Assembly: GCF_036634195.1 (NCBI RefSeq)
Contig: NZ_JAZIFY010000001.1
Location: 3,420,501-3,484,500, forward strand
Reading direction: 5' to 3'
Origin: Streptomyces sp. P9-A4
Lineage (GTDB): Bacteria; Actinomycetota; Actinomycetes; Streptomycetales; Streptomycetaceae
Length of the DNA: 64,000 nt
A model generated the notes under the pieces. It saw only the letters and a program-made list of their open reading frames with translations. It was not told where the DNA came from and searched no databases. The position numbers and the translations under genes were made by a program. The stretch's first letter is position 1; each line of letters opens with the position of its first letter. Of this stretch, positions 31,527-40,176 are shown piece by piece.

Positions 31527-31706
31527 GGGGTACTCCTCAGACGGAAGGCCCCCTCGTGGCCATTACACCCACGCTCCACACACCCGGGCAACCCCTGCCC
31601 GGCCACCCGGGGGCACCCCGGGGCCTGTCTGAACGAACGGAGAAGTCCAGGTGACCGCCCGCTACGCGGCCACCGCCCCCGGACGGGCGTCCGTACCGTC
31701 CCGGCC

Positions 31707-33251
31707 ATGGAGTGGATTACCGCTGAGAACGTCATCGCCCTGGGGACGACACTCCTCGGCGTCCTGGTCTCGGTCGGCGTCGTCTGGCTCGACCGGTTCT
31801 CGCCCCAGCGCAAGCGGCTCGGCTACCGCGTGCAGCTCAACACCCCGCTCCACCGGGAGGAGAACCAGGACCGCGAGGTCATGACCGTGCGCGAGGGCGA
31901 GGTGGTGGGCATGGCCCCGCCCGCCAACGGCTCCACGCTCGTCCTCCTCCGCATCGAGAACGACCGGGACCTCGACATCAGCTCCGACGACTACGGGGCC
32001 TCCACCGAGCCCCACGGGCTGCGGATCACCTTCGGTGACCGGACCGTGCAGGGCGTCGTCGCCACCGTCCCGGCCGGCTGGGTCTCGGTCCGGGACGACC
32101 TGGAGCGCGCCCCCAAGCTGGGCCGCAGCGGCAGCGCCGTCCTCGTCCCCAAGGTGGCGCTCGACCGCGGGCAGTACTTCAAGCTGCTCGTCCAGCTCTC
32201 CGGCGGGGTGGCCGACCGGGACGTCAAGGTCGACGGCAGCCTCCAGGGCGGTGCCATCCGGCGCAACAGGAGCACCACCCCCGACGAGAAGGCCGCCAGA
32301 TTCAGCCCCACCTCGCGGGCCGTCACCGTCGTCCTCACCCTCTGTGTGATCGCGCTCGCCGCGATCATCGTCCGCGAGCGGACCCCGCCACCGATCGGCT
32401 GCGCCACCGGCACCCTCACCGTCACCGGCTCCACCGCCTTCGCCCCCGTCGTACGCGAGGTGAAGAAGCAGTACGAGAAGGACTGCGCGGGGGCGACGAT
32501 CATCCTCGACCCGCACGGCTCGACCTCCGGGATCCGGGCGCTGGCCGACGCCGCCGCCGGCGCAGAGCAGGGCAAGGGCTCCCCCGCCGTCATCGCCCTC
32601 TCCGACGGCCGCAAGCCGGGCGGCTTCCCCCAGCTGCGGGAGAGCACGGTCGCCGTCTCCCTCTTCACCCTCGTCCTCAACGACGACATCCCCGTCGACA
32701 ACCTCACCCTGGACCAGATCCGCCGCGTCTACCAGGGCGAGATCACCAACTGGAGCCAGCTGGTCCCCGGCGTCGACCGGCCCGTCCTGCTCATCAGCCG
32801 CGACGCCAACTCCGGTACCCGCGAGGTCTTCCAGCGCCGGGTCCTCGAACGCAACGAACCCGCCAACTCCTCCCTGGACTGCGTGAACGTCGACGACACC
32901 GAGTCCAAGGTGATCCGCTGCGAACTCGATTCCACGGACCGGGTCCTGACCACCGTCGCCAAGCTCCCCGGAGCCATCGGCTACGCCGACCTCCGCTCCG
33001 TCGGCGGACACCCGGGCCTGCACAAGGTGGCCATCGACGGCCGCGAACCCGTCCTGGAGGAGATGAGCGGACCGGGCTACCCGTACCGGGAGATCGAGTA
33101 CGCCTACACCTGGGGCGTACCCCCCGCCGACTCGCTGACCTCAAGCTTCCTCGGCTATCTGACCCGGGGCCGCGGCCAGGACGTGATCGGCACCCAGGGC
33201 CACCTGCCCTGCGCCACTCCGAAGGGGCTGAAGATCTGCGGGGACGGCTGA
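31707..33251 (+). CDS. Two-TM membrane protein with a PstS-like phosphate-binding domain
   Basis: A 514-residue protein. Membrane helix 1 is at about residues 6-27 (NVIALGTTLLGVLVSVGVVW), followed by basic residues and a beta-rich domain of about 170 residues. Helix 2 is at about 205-224 (AVTVVLTLCVIALAAIIV). The rest is a PstS-type periplasmic-binding fold: LTVTGSTAFAPVVREVKKQY, DPHGSTSGIRALADAAAG, RVYQGEITNWSQLVPGVDRP and SRDANSGTREVFQRRV. By the positive-inside rule, the beta domain should be cytoplasmic and the binding domain outside. This suits a sensor rather than an ABC-transport lipoprotein: there is no lipobox and no pstCAB nearby. It ends 26 bp before a receptor-type Ser/Thr kinase gene, so the two are probably co-transcribed. 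Confidence 0.8.
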   Translation: MEWITAENVIALGTTLLGVLVSVGVVWLDRFSPQRKRLGYRVQLNTPLHREENQDREVMTVREGEVVGMAPPANGSTLVLLRIENDRDLDISSDDYGASTEPHGLRITFGDRTVQGVVATVPAGWVSVRDDLERAPKLGRSGSAVLVPKVALDRGQYFKLLVQLSGGVADRDVKVDGSLQGGAIRRNRSTTPDEKAARFSPTSRAVTVVLTLCVIALAAIIVRERTPPPIGCATGTLTVTGSTAFAPVVREVKKQYEKDCAGATIILDPHGSTSGIRALADAAAGAEQGKGSPAVIALSDGRKPGGFPQLRESTVAVSLFTLVLNDDIPVDNLTLDQIRRVYQGEITNWSQLVPGVDRPVLLISRDANSGTREVFQRRVLERNEPANSSLDCVNVDDTESKVIRCELDSTDRVLTTVAKLPGAIGYADLRSVGGHPGLHKVAIDGREPVLEEMSGPGYPYREIEYAYTWGVPPADSLTSSFLGYLTRGRGQDVIGTQGHLPCATPKGLKICGDG

Positions 33252-33277
33252 CGTGCCGTCTGGCATGCTCTGACGAC

Positions 33278-35263
33278 GTGGAGCCATTGACCGCGGAAGA
33301 CCCCGCCACCATCGGCCCGTTCCGTCTGCTCGGCCGTCTCGGAGTCGGAGGGATGGGCCGGGTGTTCCTGGCACGCTCGGCCGGCGGACGGACGGTCGCG
33401 GTGAAGGTGGTGCACGGCGAACTCGCCGCCCAGGACGAGTTCCGGCGCCGGTTCGCCCGCGAGGTCGCCGCCCTGGAACGGGTCGGCGGCGCGGGCACCG
33501 CGCCCGTGCTCGGCTCCGACACGGGGGCGGGGTCTCCCTGGGTGGCGATCGGCTACGTCCCCGGGCCCTCGCTGCGGACCGTCGTCGGCGACGAGTCCGG
33601 GCCGCTGCCACCCGTGACGGTGAAGGCACTGGCCGGCGGTCTGGCGCGCGCCCTCGAACATATCCACGCCGCCGGACTCGTCCACCGCGACCTGAAACCG
33701 TCCAACGTGCTGCTCACCGTCGACGGGCCCCGGATCATCGACTTCGGTATCGCCCGCGCCGTCGACACGGTCGCCGACGGCGGCAACCTGACCACCACCG
33801 GGGCGGTCGTCGGCTCCCCCGGCTTCATGTCGCCCGAGCAGGTCAGGGGCGAGCACATCGCGCCCGCCTCGGACATCTTCTGCCTGGGGTCCGTCCTCGT
33901 GTACGCGGCGACCGGGCGCGCGCCGTTCGGTACGGCGGACAGCGGCGTCCACGCCACCATGTTCCGGATCGCCCACGACGAGCCCGATCTGACGGACCTG
34001 GCGCCCGAACTCTCCGGGCTGATCCGGGCCTGTCTCGCCAAGGACCCGGCCGGGCGGCCGTCGGCCGCCGAGATCGCGGAGACGCTGTCGGTCCCGGAAC
34101 CGTGGCTCCCGGCGGACGTACTGGCACGGCTGGGACGGCACGCGGCGCGGCTGCTGGAGGCGGAGACGCGGGCGGAGGAGGAGGGTCCGGTCTCCTCCGG
34201 TGCCTCCAGTGCTGCTGTCTCCGGTGCCTCCGCCGCCTCCGGCGTCACTGGTGTCACTGGTGTCACCGGTGCCTCGGGCGCCCCCGGTGGATCCGTCGTC
34301 GCCGCCCCCGATGAGGCCACCCCGCGCACTCCCCTGCCCTCCGGCTCCTCCACCGCCCCCCAGGCCCCCGCCCGGCACCCGTGCCGCCGCGCCGGGCCGG
34401 TCGCCGGGCTCACGGCGCTCGTCGTGGCCGCCGCGGCCGGTCTCACGTACACCTTCTGGCCCGACCCCGGCATCGGAGACGACCAGAAGAACCGGGCCGG
34501 CGGCACCGGCAACGGCTCCGCCCGGCCCGCCGGGATCGTCCCCGCCGCCTTCCTCGGCGCCTGGGAGGGCATCGTCCAGGGCTCGCCCGAGTCCCCCCGC
34601 GAGACCGCCCGGATCGAGATCACCCAGGGCGCCGCGGGCTCCAAGAGCGCCGTCTACGTCCAGGTCACCGAGAACCGGATGTGCATGGGCCGCTCGCGGC
34701 TCGTCTCGGCCGACGAGGACAAGGTGGTCTACGGCGAGTCCGACGTGACCACCAGCGTGCCCGCCGAGCGCTGCACGCCCGCCGCCCACCAGACCCTCAC
34801 CCTGCGCTCCCCCGATGTCCTCGAATGGGCCTCGGGCGCCGCGAAGACCACGTACCGCAAGGCGCCCAGCGGCCCGGCGGTCGTCCCCGCACGCTTCCTC
34901 GGCCACTGGTCCCGCATCCCCGCGCCCGAGATGTACGGCGAGAACGACGACCGCTACACCTCGGAGGTCACGATCACCCAGGGCCCGGTCGGCGCCCCCG
35001 TGATCGGCGTCATCGACGGCTACCCGCGCACCATCGACGGCGTGACCACCTCCGAGGACTGGTCCTGCGGCACCACGTCCGTCCTCGCGGGCGCCGGGAG
35101 CGTGCTGGTCGTCGGCCCCCGCACCAGGGACACCAACGCCTGGGACCGCGAGTGCCAGGAGGGCCTGTCCCGCTACCTGGTCGTCGACACGTTCAAGGGC
35201 AGGGACCGGCTGCTGGTCTACCCGATGCTCGACGGCGAACCGAACGAGTACTACCGGTCCTAG
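33278..35263 (+). CDS. Receptor-type Ser/Thr protein kinase with a duplicated extracellular domain
   Basis: A 661-residue Hanks-type kinase from a GTG. The kinase domain (about 12-280) has GVGGMGRVF, the VAVK lysine, VHRDLKPSN, DFGIA and the GSPGFMSPEQ activation segment. A Ser/Gly/Ala/Thr-rich linker (about 300-365) contains GVTGVTGVTGASGA repeats. One membrane helix follows (about 374-396). The outside part consists of two related units, each beginning P-A-(A/R)-F-L-G-(A/H)-W (about 414 and 538), with an xEIT/VTITQG strand and a lone-pair cysteine pattern. PASTA repeats are absent. The stop codon is the first three bases of an inverted-repeat element, so the original C-terminus may have differed. 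The gene follows a PstS-like sensor gene by 26 bp. Confidence 0.88.
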   Translation: MEPLTAEDPATIGPFRLLGRLGVGGMGRVFLARSAGGRTVAVKVVHGELAAQDEFRRRFAREVAALERVGGAGTAPVLGSDTGAGSPWVAIGYVPGPSLRTVVGDESGPLPPVTVKALAGGLARALEHIHAAGLVHRDLKPSNVLLTVDGPRIIDFGIARAVDTVADGGNLTTTGAVVGSPGFMSPEQVRGEHIAPASDIFCLGSVLVYAATGRAPFGTADSGVHATMFRIAHDEPDLTDLAPELSGLIRACLAKDPAGRPSAAEIAETLSVPEPWLPADVLARLGRHAARLLEAETRAEEEGPVSSGASSAAVSGASAASGVTGVTGVTGASGAPGGSVVAAPDEATPRTPLPSGSSTAPQAPARHPCRRAGPVAGLTALVVAAAAGLTYTFWPDPGIGDDQKNRAGGTGNGSARPAGIVPAAFLGAWEGIVQGSPESPRETARIEITQGAAGSKSAVYVQVTENRMCMGRSRLVSADEDKVVYGESDVTTSVPAERCTPAAHQTLTLRSPDVLEWASGAAKTTYRKAPSGPAVVPARFLGHWSRIPAPEMYGENDDRYTSEVTITQGPVGAPVIGVIDGYPRTIDGVTTSEDWSCGTTSVLAGAGSVLVVGPRTRDTNAWDRECQEGLSRYLVVDTFKGRDRLLVYPMLDGEPNEYYRS

Positions 35264-35325
35264 GGCCTGTCGTCACACTCCCGCCTGCCCTTCGGGCGAC
35301 GACGGGAATTTGACGACAGGCCCTA
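35261..35325. repeat. 65-bp inverted-repeat element (MITE-like) overlapping a stop codon
   Basis: TAGGGCCTGTCGTCA (35261-35275) and TGACGACAGGCCCTA (35311-35325) are perfect 15-bp terminal inverted repeats. They enclose an imperfect inner hairpin with a GCCC-TTCG-GGC tip. The first TAG is the stop codon of the receptor kinase. The element could act as a transcription terminator, but its perfect ends look like a small non-autonomous mobile or REP-type repeat; similar GGCCTGTCGTCA ends are familiar from Streptomyces genomes (memory only). Confidence 0.7.
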
Positions 35326-35380
35326 GGCCGTGTCCGGCGCGCGGGCGAAGCGGTACGGCGGGCGTACCCGCGGAAACACC

Positions 35381-35421
35381 GAGGGCCCGTGCCCCGTCTT
35401 CACGACGGGGCACGGGCCCTC
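35381..35421 (-). terminator. Strong hairpin terminator after purA
   Basis: GAGGGCCCGTGCCCCGTC and its exact complement pair over 18 bp around a five-base loop, 12 bp beyond the purA stop codon. It is symmetrical and may also stop transcription coming from the kinase side. Confidence 0.85.
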
Positions 35422-35432
35422 GGGCGTACGGC

Positions 35433-36716
35433 CTAGAGGAACGAGTTGATCTCGATCGTCTCGGTGCGGCCGGGGCCGACGCCGATCGCGGAGATCGGCG
35501 CGCCCGACATCTCCTCCAGCGCCTTCACGTACGCCTGCGCGTTCTTCGGCAGGTCCGCGAACGTCTTCGCCTTGGTGATGTCCTCGGACCAGCCCGGCAG
35601 CATTTCGTAGATCGGCTTCGCGTGGTGGAAGTCGGTCTGCGAGTAGGGCAGCTCCTCGACGCGCTTGCCGTCGATCTCGTACGCGACGCAGACCGGGATC
35701 TGCTCCCAGCCCGTCAGCACGTCGAGCTTGGTGAGGAAGAAGTCCGTCAGGCCGTTGACCCGGGTCGCGTACCGCGCGATGACCGCGTCGAACCAGCCGC
35801 AGCGACGGTCACGGCCGGTGGTGACACCGCGCTCGCCACCGATGCGGCGCAGCGCCTCGCCGTCCGCGTCGAACAGCTCCGTCGGGAACGGGCCGGCGCC
35901 GACACGGGTCGTGTACGCCTTGAGGATGCCGATGACCCGGCTGATCTTCGTCGGGCCCACGCCGGCGCCGGTGCAGGCGCCGCCCGCGGTCGGGTTCGAG
36001 GAGGTGACGAAGGGGTACGTGCCGTGGTCGACGTCGAGCAGAGTGCCCTGGCCGCCCTCGAAGAGCACGACCTTGTCGTCGTCGAGCGCCTTGTTGAGGA
36101 TCAGGGTCGTGTCGGCGACGAACGGCTTGATCTGCTCCGCGTACTGGAGCATCTCCTCGACGATCTGGTCGGCCTGGATCGCGCGGCGGTTGTACAGCTT
36201 GGCGAGCAGCTGGTTCTTGCCCTCCAGCGCCGCTTCGACCTTCTGGGTGAGGATCGACTCGTCGTACAGGTCCTGGACCCGGATGCCGACGCGGTTGATC
36301 TTGTCGGCGTAGGTCGGGCCGATGCCGCGACCGGTGGTGCCGATCTTGCGCTTTCCGAGGAACCGTTCCGTCACCTTGTCGAGGGTGACGTTGTACGGGG
36401 TGATCAGGTGGGCGTTGCCGCTGATCAGGAGCTTCGACGTGTCCACGCCTCGCTCGTTCAGCCCGCTCAGCTCGGAGAGCAGGACCGCCGGGTCGACGAC
36501 GACACCGTTTCCGATCACCGGGGTGCACCCCGGCGAGAGGATTCCGGAAGGGAGAAGATGCAGCGCGTACTTCTGGTCGCCGACGACGACCGTGTGGCCG
36601 GCGTTGTTGCCGCCCTGGTAGCGCACCACATAGTCAACGGATCCACCGAGGAGGTCGGTGGCCTTTCCCTTGCCCTCGTCACCCCACTGAGCACCGAGCA
36701 GCACAAGTGCGGGCAC
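35433..36716 (-). CDS. purA: Adenylosuccinate synthetase
   Basis: This 427-residue enzyme joins IMP and aspartate with GTP to make adenylosuccinate, the first committed AMP step. The N-terminus [20 protein letters not shown] is the PurA phosphate-loop signature. The [20 protein letters not shown] region supplies the catalytic His, and [20 protein letters not shown] binds IMP. Length is normal and all blocks are present. It is a single-gene unit with a strong terminator after it and a hairpin in its upstream region. Confidence 0.97.
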   Translation of the reverse strand: MPALVLLGAQWGDEGKGKATDLLGGSVDYVVRYQGGNNAGHTVVVGDQKYALHLLPSGILSPGCTPVIGNGVVVDPAVLLSELSGLNERGVDTSKLLISGNAHLITPYNVTLDKVTERFLGKRKIGTTGRGIGPTYADKINRVGIRVQDLYDESILTQKVEAALEGKNQLLAKLYNRRAIQADQIVEEMLQYAEQIKPFVADTTLILNKALDDDKVVLFEGGQGTLLDVDHGTYPFVTSSNPTAGGACTGAGVGPTKISRVIGILKAYTTRVGAGPFPTELFDADGEALRRIGGERGVTTGRDRRCGWFDAVIARYATRVNGLTDFFLTKLDVLTGWEQIPVCVAYEIDGKRVEELPYSQTDFHHAKPIYEMLPGWSEDITKAKTFADLPKNAQAYVKALEEMSGAPISAIGVGPGRTETIEINSFL

Positions 36717-36798
36717 AGGCGTACACCCCTTCCGGGTGGGGCATGTCCAAGGTCAGGGGGCGTAACGCCGCCTCACCGGTGTGCCCCGGAATAGACGA

Positions 36799-36826
36799 AG
36801 CCCCTGGCGCAATAGCGCAAGGGGCT
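36799..36826. promoter_or_regulatory. Hairpin between purA and the divergent DGK-like gene
   Basis: AGCCCCTGGCGC and GCGCAAGGGGCT pair (one mismatch) around an AATA loop. It is 83 bp upstream of the purA start and 35 bp upstream of the plus-strand gene. It could be a leader hairpin of either transcript or an upstream terminator; the sequence alone does not decide. Confidence 0.4.
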
Positions 36827-36860
36827 CTTGCACAAAGATGCTACCCGAGGAAGGACCGAG

Positions 36861-37670
36861 GTGTCGGATCACGACCAGCTGCTGGTCATCGTCGACCCGG
36901 TCGCCCGCCGAAGTGACGGCGAGTCCGTGCGGATCGCGAAAGATGTACTGTCCGCGGGCGCGGAGGCGAAGATCTGCCTGCCGGACGGCCCCGAGGAATT
37001 CTCCAGGGCCCTGGCCAGGCGGGGATCCCGGCGTCCCGTGGTGCTCGGCGACGACCGCGCGCTGCTGCGGGCGGTGGCGCTGCTGCACCGCGAGCGGGAG
37101 CTCGCCGGGGCGGCCCTCGCCCTCGTCCCGATCGGCGCTCCCGGCGCCCTGGAAGTCGCCCACGCGCTCGGCGTGCCGCGCTCCACGCCCGCCGCCGCGC
37201 GGGCGGTGCTCGACGGGGCGGTGCGCCGTCTGGACCTGCTGGTCGACGACAGCGACGGCGTCGTCCTCGGCGACCTCCTGGTCCCGGCCGCGCCGGTGCT
37301 CACCGCCGCCACCACCACCGTCTGGGGCACCTGCCGCTCCCTGGTCCGCACCCTGGTCCGCCCGGCCCCGACGGCCGTCGCGGTCCGCGCCCACCGGCTG
37401 CGGGTGGAGGCGGACGGGGTGCTGCTCACGGACGTCGACACCCCGGTCCAGGGCCTGACGGTCCGCTCGGCGGGCGGCACCGCCGAGGTGACGGTCCACC
37501 CGTCGGCGGCCCCGCCCCACCACACGACGGCGCACACCCTCACGGTCTCGGGCCCGGACTTCCGCTACCGGGCGGACGGGCGGCTCACGGGCCCGGTCCG
37601 CCGCAGGACGTGGACGGTCGGGGCGGGGGCGTGGGGGCTGACGCTTCCCCGGGAGATCCCGGGCCCTTAG
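36861..37670 (+). CDS. Diacylglycerol kinase-like protein (catalytic-domain relative)
   Basis: A 269-residue protein from a GTG with GGA upstream. It has the outline of the lipid/diacylglycerol kinase catalytic family: a first strand LLVIVDPVARRSDGE, a central acidic linker region, and a C-terminal beta sandwich (VRSAGGTAEVTVHPSAAPPH onward). The canonical GGDGT motif is not obvious; its place is taken by VVLGDDRALLRAVALL. The protein may therefore lack kinase activity or use a degenerate site. It is divergent from purA. A short gap (42 bp) separates it from the following membrane-protein gene. Confidence 0.65.
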   Translation: MSDHDQLLVIVDPVARRSDGESVRIAKDVLSAGAEAKICLPDGPEEFSRALARRGSRRPVVLGDDRALLRAVALLHRERELAGAALALVPIGAPGALEVAHALGVPRSTPAAARAVLDGAVRRLDLLVDDSDGVVLGDLLVPAAPVLTAATTTVWGTCRSLVRTLVRPAPTAVAVRAHRLRVEADGVLLTDVDTPVQGLTVRSAGGTAEVTVHPSAAPPHHTTAHTLTVSGPDFRYRADGRLTGPVRRRTWTVGAGAWGLTLPREIPGP

Positions 37671-37712
37671 CCTCATCCGTGGGGCACGAGTGACAGGTGT
37701 GGGGGGCTCGGG

Positions 37713-39605
37713 ATGGCGTACGCGCTGGATCGGGAAGAGACGGCAAAGGGTCTGGAGCGGTACCGGGGGAGAGCCACCGAGAGGACGGTCACGGGGGTGG
37801 TCCTCCTCGTGGCCGCCGCCGGCGTCGGGGTGCTGCGCCCGGGCGGATGGGCGGCCTCCGCCGTGTCGCTGCTCGTCGGCCTCGGGATCGTGGCGCTGGT
37901 CTTCGGCGTCGGCGCCCGGTCCCTCGCGCCGCGGATGCGACACGCCCTCGGCACCGGAGCCTGGTCGGCGCACGCCGCCGTCCCCGTCGCCCGCACCTGG
38001 CGCGCCGCGACCGTCGTCCTGGCCGACCCGGACAGCGGCGAGATGTGGCCGCTGACGGTCGTGACCACCCGGCAGCGGTACGAGCTGGTGCGGCCGGGCC
38101 CGGACGGCGTGCTGTGGTGGTGCGGGGACCCGCGTACCGGCGGGGTGCTCTCGCCGCCCGGCGGCGGGGAACTGGTCTGGGCGAAGCCGGTGCGCGGCGG
38201 GGCCACGCGGCGCCGGATCGTGGAGCGGGCGGTGCGGGCGGGCCTGCCGCACCGGGCGGTGCCGCTCAGCCCGCAGCGGCCGGTGGCCGCGAACGGCCCG
38301 CTCCAGGTCCCGGCAGGGCGGCCCGCCGCGCCGCTCGCGTCCGCCGCGCCTCTCGCCGCGCAGCAGGCCCGTCCCCGGCGCCGGTGGGGCCTCTGGCGCT
38401 GGGTGCTCCTGGCCGGCGCCGTCGCCCTGGGCCTCGGCATCTACGGCGTCGAGGCCTCGGACGACGACCCGCGGATCGACCTCACCGTCCTGAGCAAGCA
38501 GGCCGACGGCCACTGCACGGTCAGCTGGGAGGACCCCTTCGACGGGGGCACGCGGACCGGCCCCTACCGGTGTGCCACGGATCTCGACCCGGTCCTCGAA
38601 GGCCGGGACACCGGCTTCGTCGTCTCGTACGGCCCCTGGAAGGGCGACCTGTACAACGCGGACTGGGAGGGCGCCCCCGCCAACGAGGTGAACGAGGCCT
38701 TCGGCATGTCCGGGCTGCTCCTGCTGCCCGTGGGGCTCGTCGGCGGCGCGGTGCGCCGGTGGCGCCGCACCCGTGCCGTCCCCGTCCCGTACGTGTCCCC
38801 CGCGGGCGCTCCCCCGGTGAACCCGGTGAACCCGGTCAAGGCCGGTCACGCGCCCGCCGCCGAGACGCCGCCCTCCCCCACGTACGCGGTGCTCGCCGCG
38901 CACGCCGGGCGTCAGGCCGTCCCGCAGACCCGCACCCGCCGCCCCGAGGCGGACGTCCGCGAGGTCGCCTGGTGGCGGGTGCGGGGCCTGCGCCGGGGCG
39001 CCGGGGCGCACGAGACGCTGATCCTGGGGGCGACCCTCGTGGGCATGGGCGTACTGGCGCTGGTCGCCCCTCCCGGCGAGCAGGGCGTCGTGGTCCCGGT
39101 GTACGTCATCGGCGTCATCACGCTGGGCACGCTCCTGCGCGCCGGCTACCTGCTGCTGACCTCGGGCCGCCACGCGGCCCGGATGCTGGCCCGCGCCGCG
39201 ACCGCGCCCGTGCCCGTCGACCGCCGGTACGTCCTGCTGCGCGCGCCGTACGGAGACGTTCCCGTCCTGGTGCTCTTCCCGGCCCACGGCGGGGCGGACG
39301 ACCTGCCCGAGGCGCTGCTCGAACTGCTGCCGCCCGGCACGCGGAAGCACCCCCGGGCCGGGCTGCCGTCCGAGCCCACCGGCCGGGTGGAGCTGCGCGG
39401 CTGGCTGGACCGGGTGGACGACGGGCGGGCGGTGGTCGTGCCCTGGATCGAGGGGCGCCCGCTGTGGCCGGCGGAGCCGTACCTGGAGGCGGGCGGCGCG
39501 GAGTTCACCGCGCTCCTGGACCGGCTCGCGCCTCCCGCGACGGTCCGCCCGGAGGCGGGGGACGGGGAGGCCGGGGCTCAGGACTCCGTGCGCGACTCCT
39601 TGTAG
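37713..39605 (+). CDS. Multi-pass membrane protein of unknown function (630 aa)
   Basis: Not recognised. The protein has two N-terminal hydrophobic helices (about 27-43 and 46-66). A beta-rich region contains LVRPGPDGVLWWCGDPRTGG. Another helix (about 229-247) precedes a small extracytoplasmic piece with two cysteines (HCTVSWEDPFDGGTRTG ... YRCATD). One more helix follows (about 330-347), then a Pro-rich linker and two closing helices (about 439-478) with a C-terminal domain. The 3' end overlaps the convergent regulator gene by 28 bp. The ATG at 37713 follows GGGGGGCTCGGG. I infer no function. Confidence 0.75.
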   Translation: MAYALDREETAKGLERYRGRATERTVTGVVLLVAAAGVGVLRPGGWAASAVSLLVGLGIVALVFGVGARSLAPRMRHALGTGAWSAHAAVPVARTWRAATVVLADPDSGEMWPLTVVTTRQRYELVRPGPDGVLWWCGDPRTGGVLSPPGGGELVWAKPVRGGATRRRIVERAVRAGLPHRAVPLSPQRPVAANGPLQVPAGRPAAPLASAAPLAAQQARPRRRWGLWRWVLLAGAVALGLGIYGVEASDDDPRIDLTVLSKQADGHCTVSWEDPFDGGTRTGPYRCATDLDPVLEGRDTGFVVSYGPWKGDLYNADWEGAPANEVNEAFGMSGLLLLPVGLVGGAVRRWRRTRAVPVPYVSPAGAPPVNPVNPVKAGHAPAAETPPSPTYAVLAAHAGRQAVPQTRTRRPEADVREVAWWRVRGLRRGAGAHETLILGATLVGMGVLALVAPPGEQGVVVPVYVIGVITLGTLLRAGYLLLTSGRHAARMLARAATAPVPVDRRYVLLRAPYGDVPVLVLFPAHGGADDLPEALLELLPPGTRKHPRAGLPSEPTGRVELRGWLDRVDDGRAVVVPWIEGRPLWPAEPYLEAGGAEFTALLDRLAPPATVRPEAGDGEAGAQDSVRDSL

Positions 39606-40114
39606 GCCGACCAGCGGTCCATGATTCCCAGCATCTCGTTCTGGAGGAAGGCGAAGAACTCCGCCGTCTCCGCCGTGCGGGCGCCCGCCGCCGTGTGCGG
39701 GCCCAGGGCCGCGGCGCCCTCGCGGAGGACCTTCTCCCAGCGGGTGAGGATCTGGTCGCGGCGGGTGAAGGTCTCGTACCAGAGCTCGTTGTGGAGGACG
39801 TACCGCTCGCGGCGGGTGCCGGGGTCGCGCTCGCGGCTGACCATGCTGACCTGGCTGAGGTAGCGGATCGCGCCGGAGACGGCGGCGGGGCTGATCTGCA
39901 GCTGCCCGGCGAGTTCGGCCGAGGTCATCGAGGCGGTCTCGGAGGCGAGGAGGGCCGCGAAGACGCGGGAGGCCATCCGCTGCATGCCCGCCTCGGTCAG
40001 CTCGGCGGCGAAGCGCTCCACGAAGCGGGACACCGCCGCGTCCTCGCCCGTGGCCGCACCCGTACCGCCCGTACCCGCGCCCGCGCTCCCGCCGGTCGTC
40101 GTCATCTCGCTCAT
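39578..40114 (-). CDS. GbsR/MarR-family transcriptional regulator
   Basis: A 178-residue regulator. After a Gly/Thr/Ala-rich N-terminus, it has a winged helix with MTSAELAGQLQISPAAVSGA and IRYLSQVSMVSRERDPGTRR, typical of the GbsR/MarR group that controls adjacent exporters. The C-terminal helices form the dimer interface. It is divergent from an ABC exporter operon, with a 16-bp palindrome in the gap that is the obvious operator. The start is either the ATG at 40114 (GGGGG immediately adjacent, possibly leaderless) or the ATG at 40105, where GGGGG would sit 9 nt upstream. Confidence 0.85.
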   Translation of the reverse strand: MSEMTTTGGSAGAGTGGTGAATGEDAAVSRFVERFAAELTEAGMQRMASRVFAALLASETASMTSAELAGQLQISPAAVSGAIRYLSQVSMVSRERDPGTRRERYVLHNELWYETFTRRDQILTRWEKVLREGAAALGPHTAAGARTAETAEFFAFLQNEMLGIMDRWSAYKESRTES

Positions 40115-40140
40115 CCCCCGACTTTATACGGTTCCTTAAC

Positions 40141-40156
40141 TTCACAACTTTGTGAA
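40141..40156. promoter_or_regulatory. Palindromic operator overlapping divergent promoters of the regulator and ABC exporter
   Basis: TTCACAACTTTGTGAA is a perfect palindrome with a two-base centre. Its left half, TTCACA, can serve as a -35 hexamer, with TACGTT (40164-40169) as -10 after 17 bp. That would place the transcription start at the ATG of the ABC gene (40177), a leaderless mRNA. On the other strand, a TATAAA lies just before the regulator start. Binding here would block both promoters. Confidence 0.65.
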
Positions 40157-40176
40157 AACAGCGTACGTTCTGAAGC

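Noticed and set aside
31651..31706. Earlier start for the PstS-like gene
   Set aside because: The upstream GTG/ATG options at about 31651 are in a different frame; only the ATG at 31707 leads directly into the first membrane helix.
35261..35325. Complete insertion sequence
   Set aside because: There are perfect terminal repeats but only about 35 bp between them and no transposase. At most it is a non-autonomous or REP-like element.
36799..36826. tRNA-like hairpin upstream of purA
   Set aside because: Only one stem is present; there is no T-arm GTTCGA sequence or acceptor stem.
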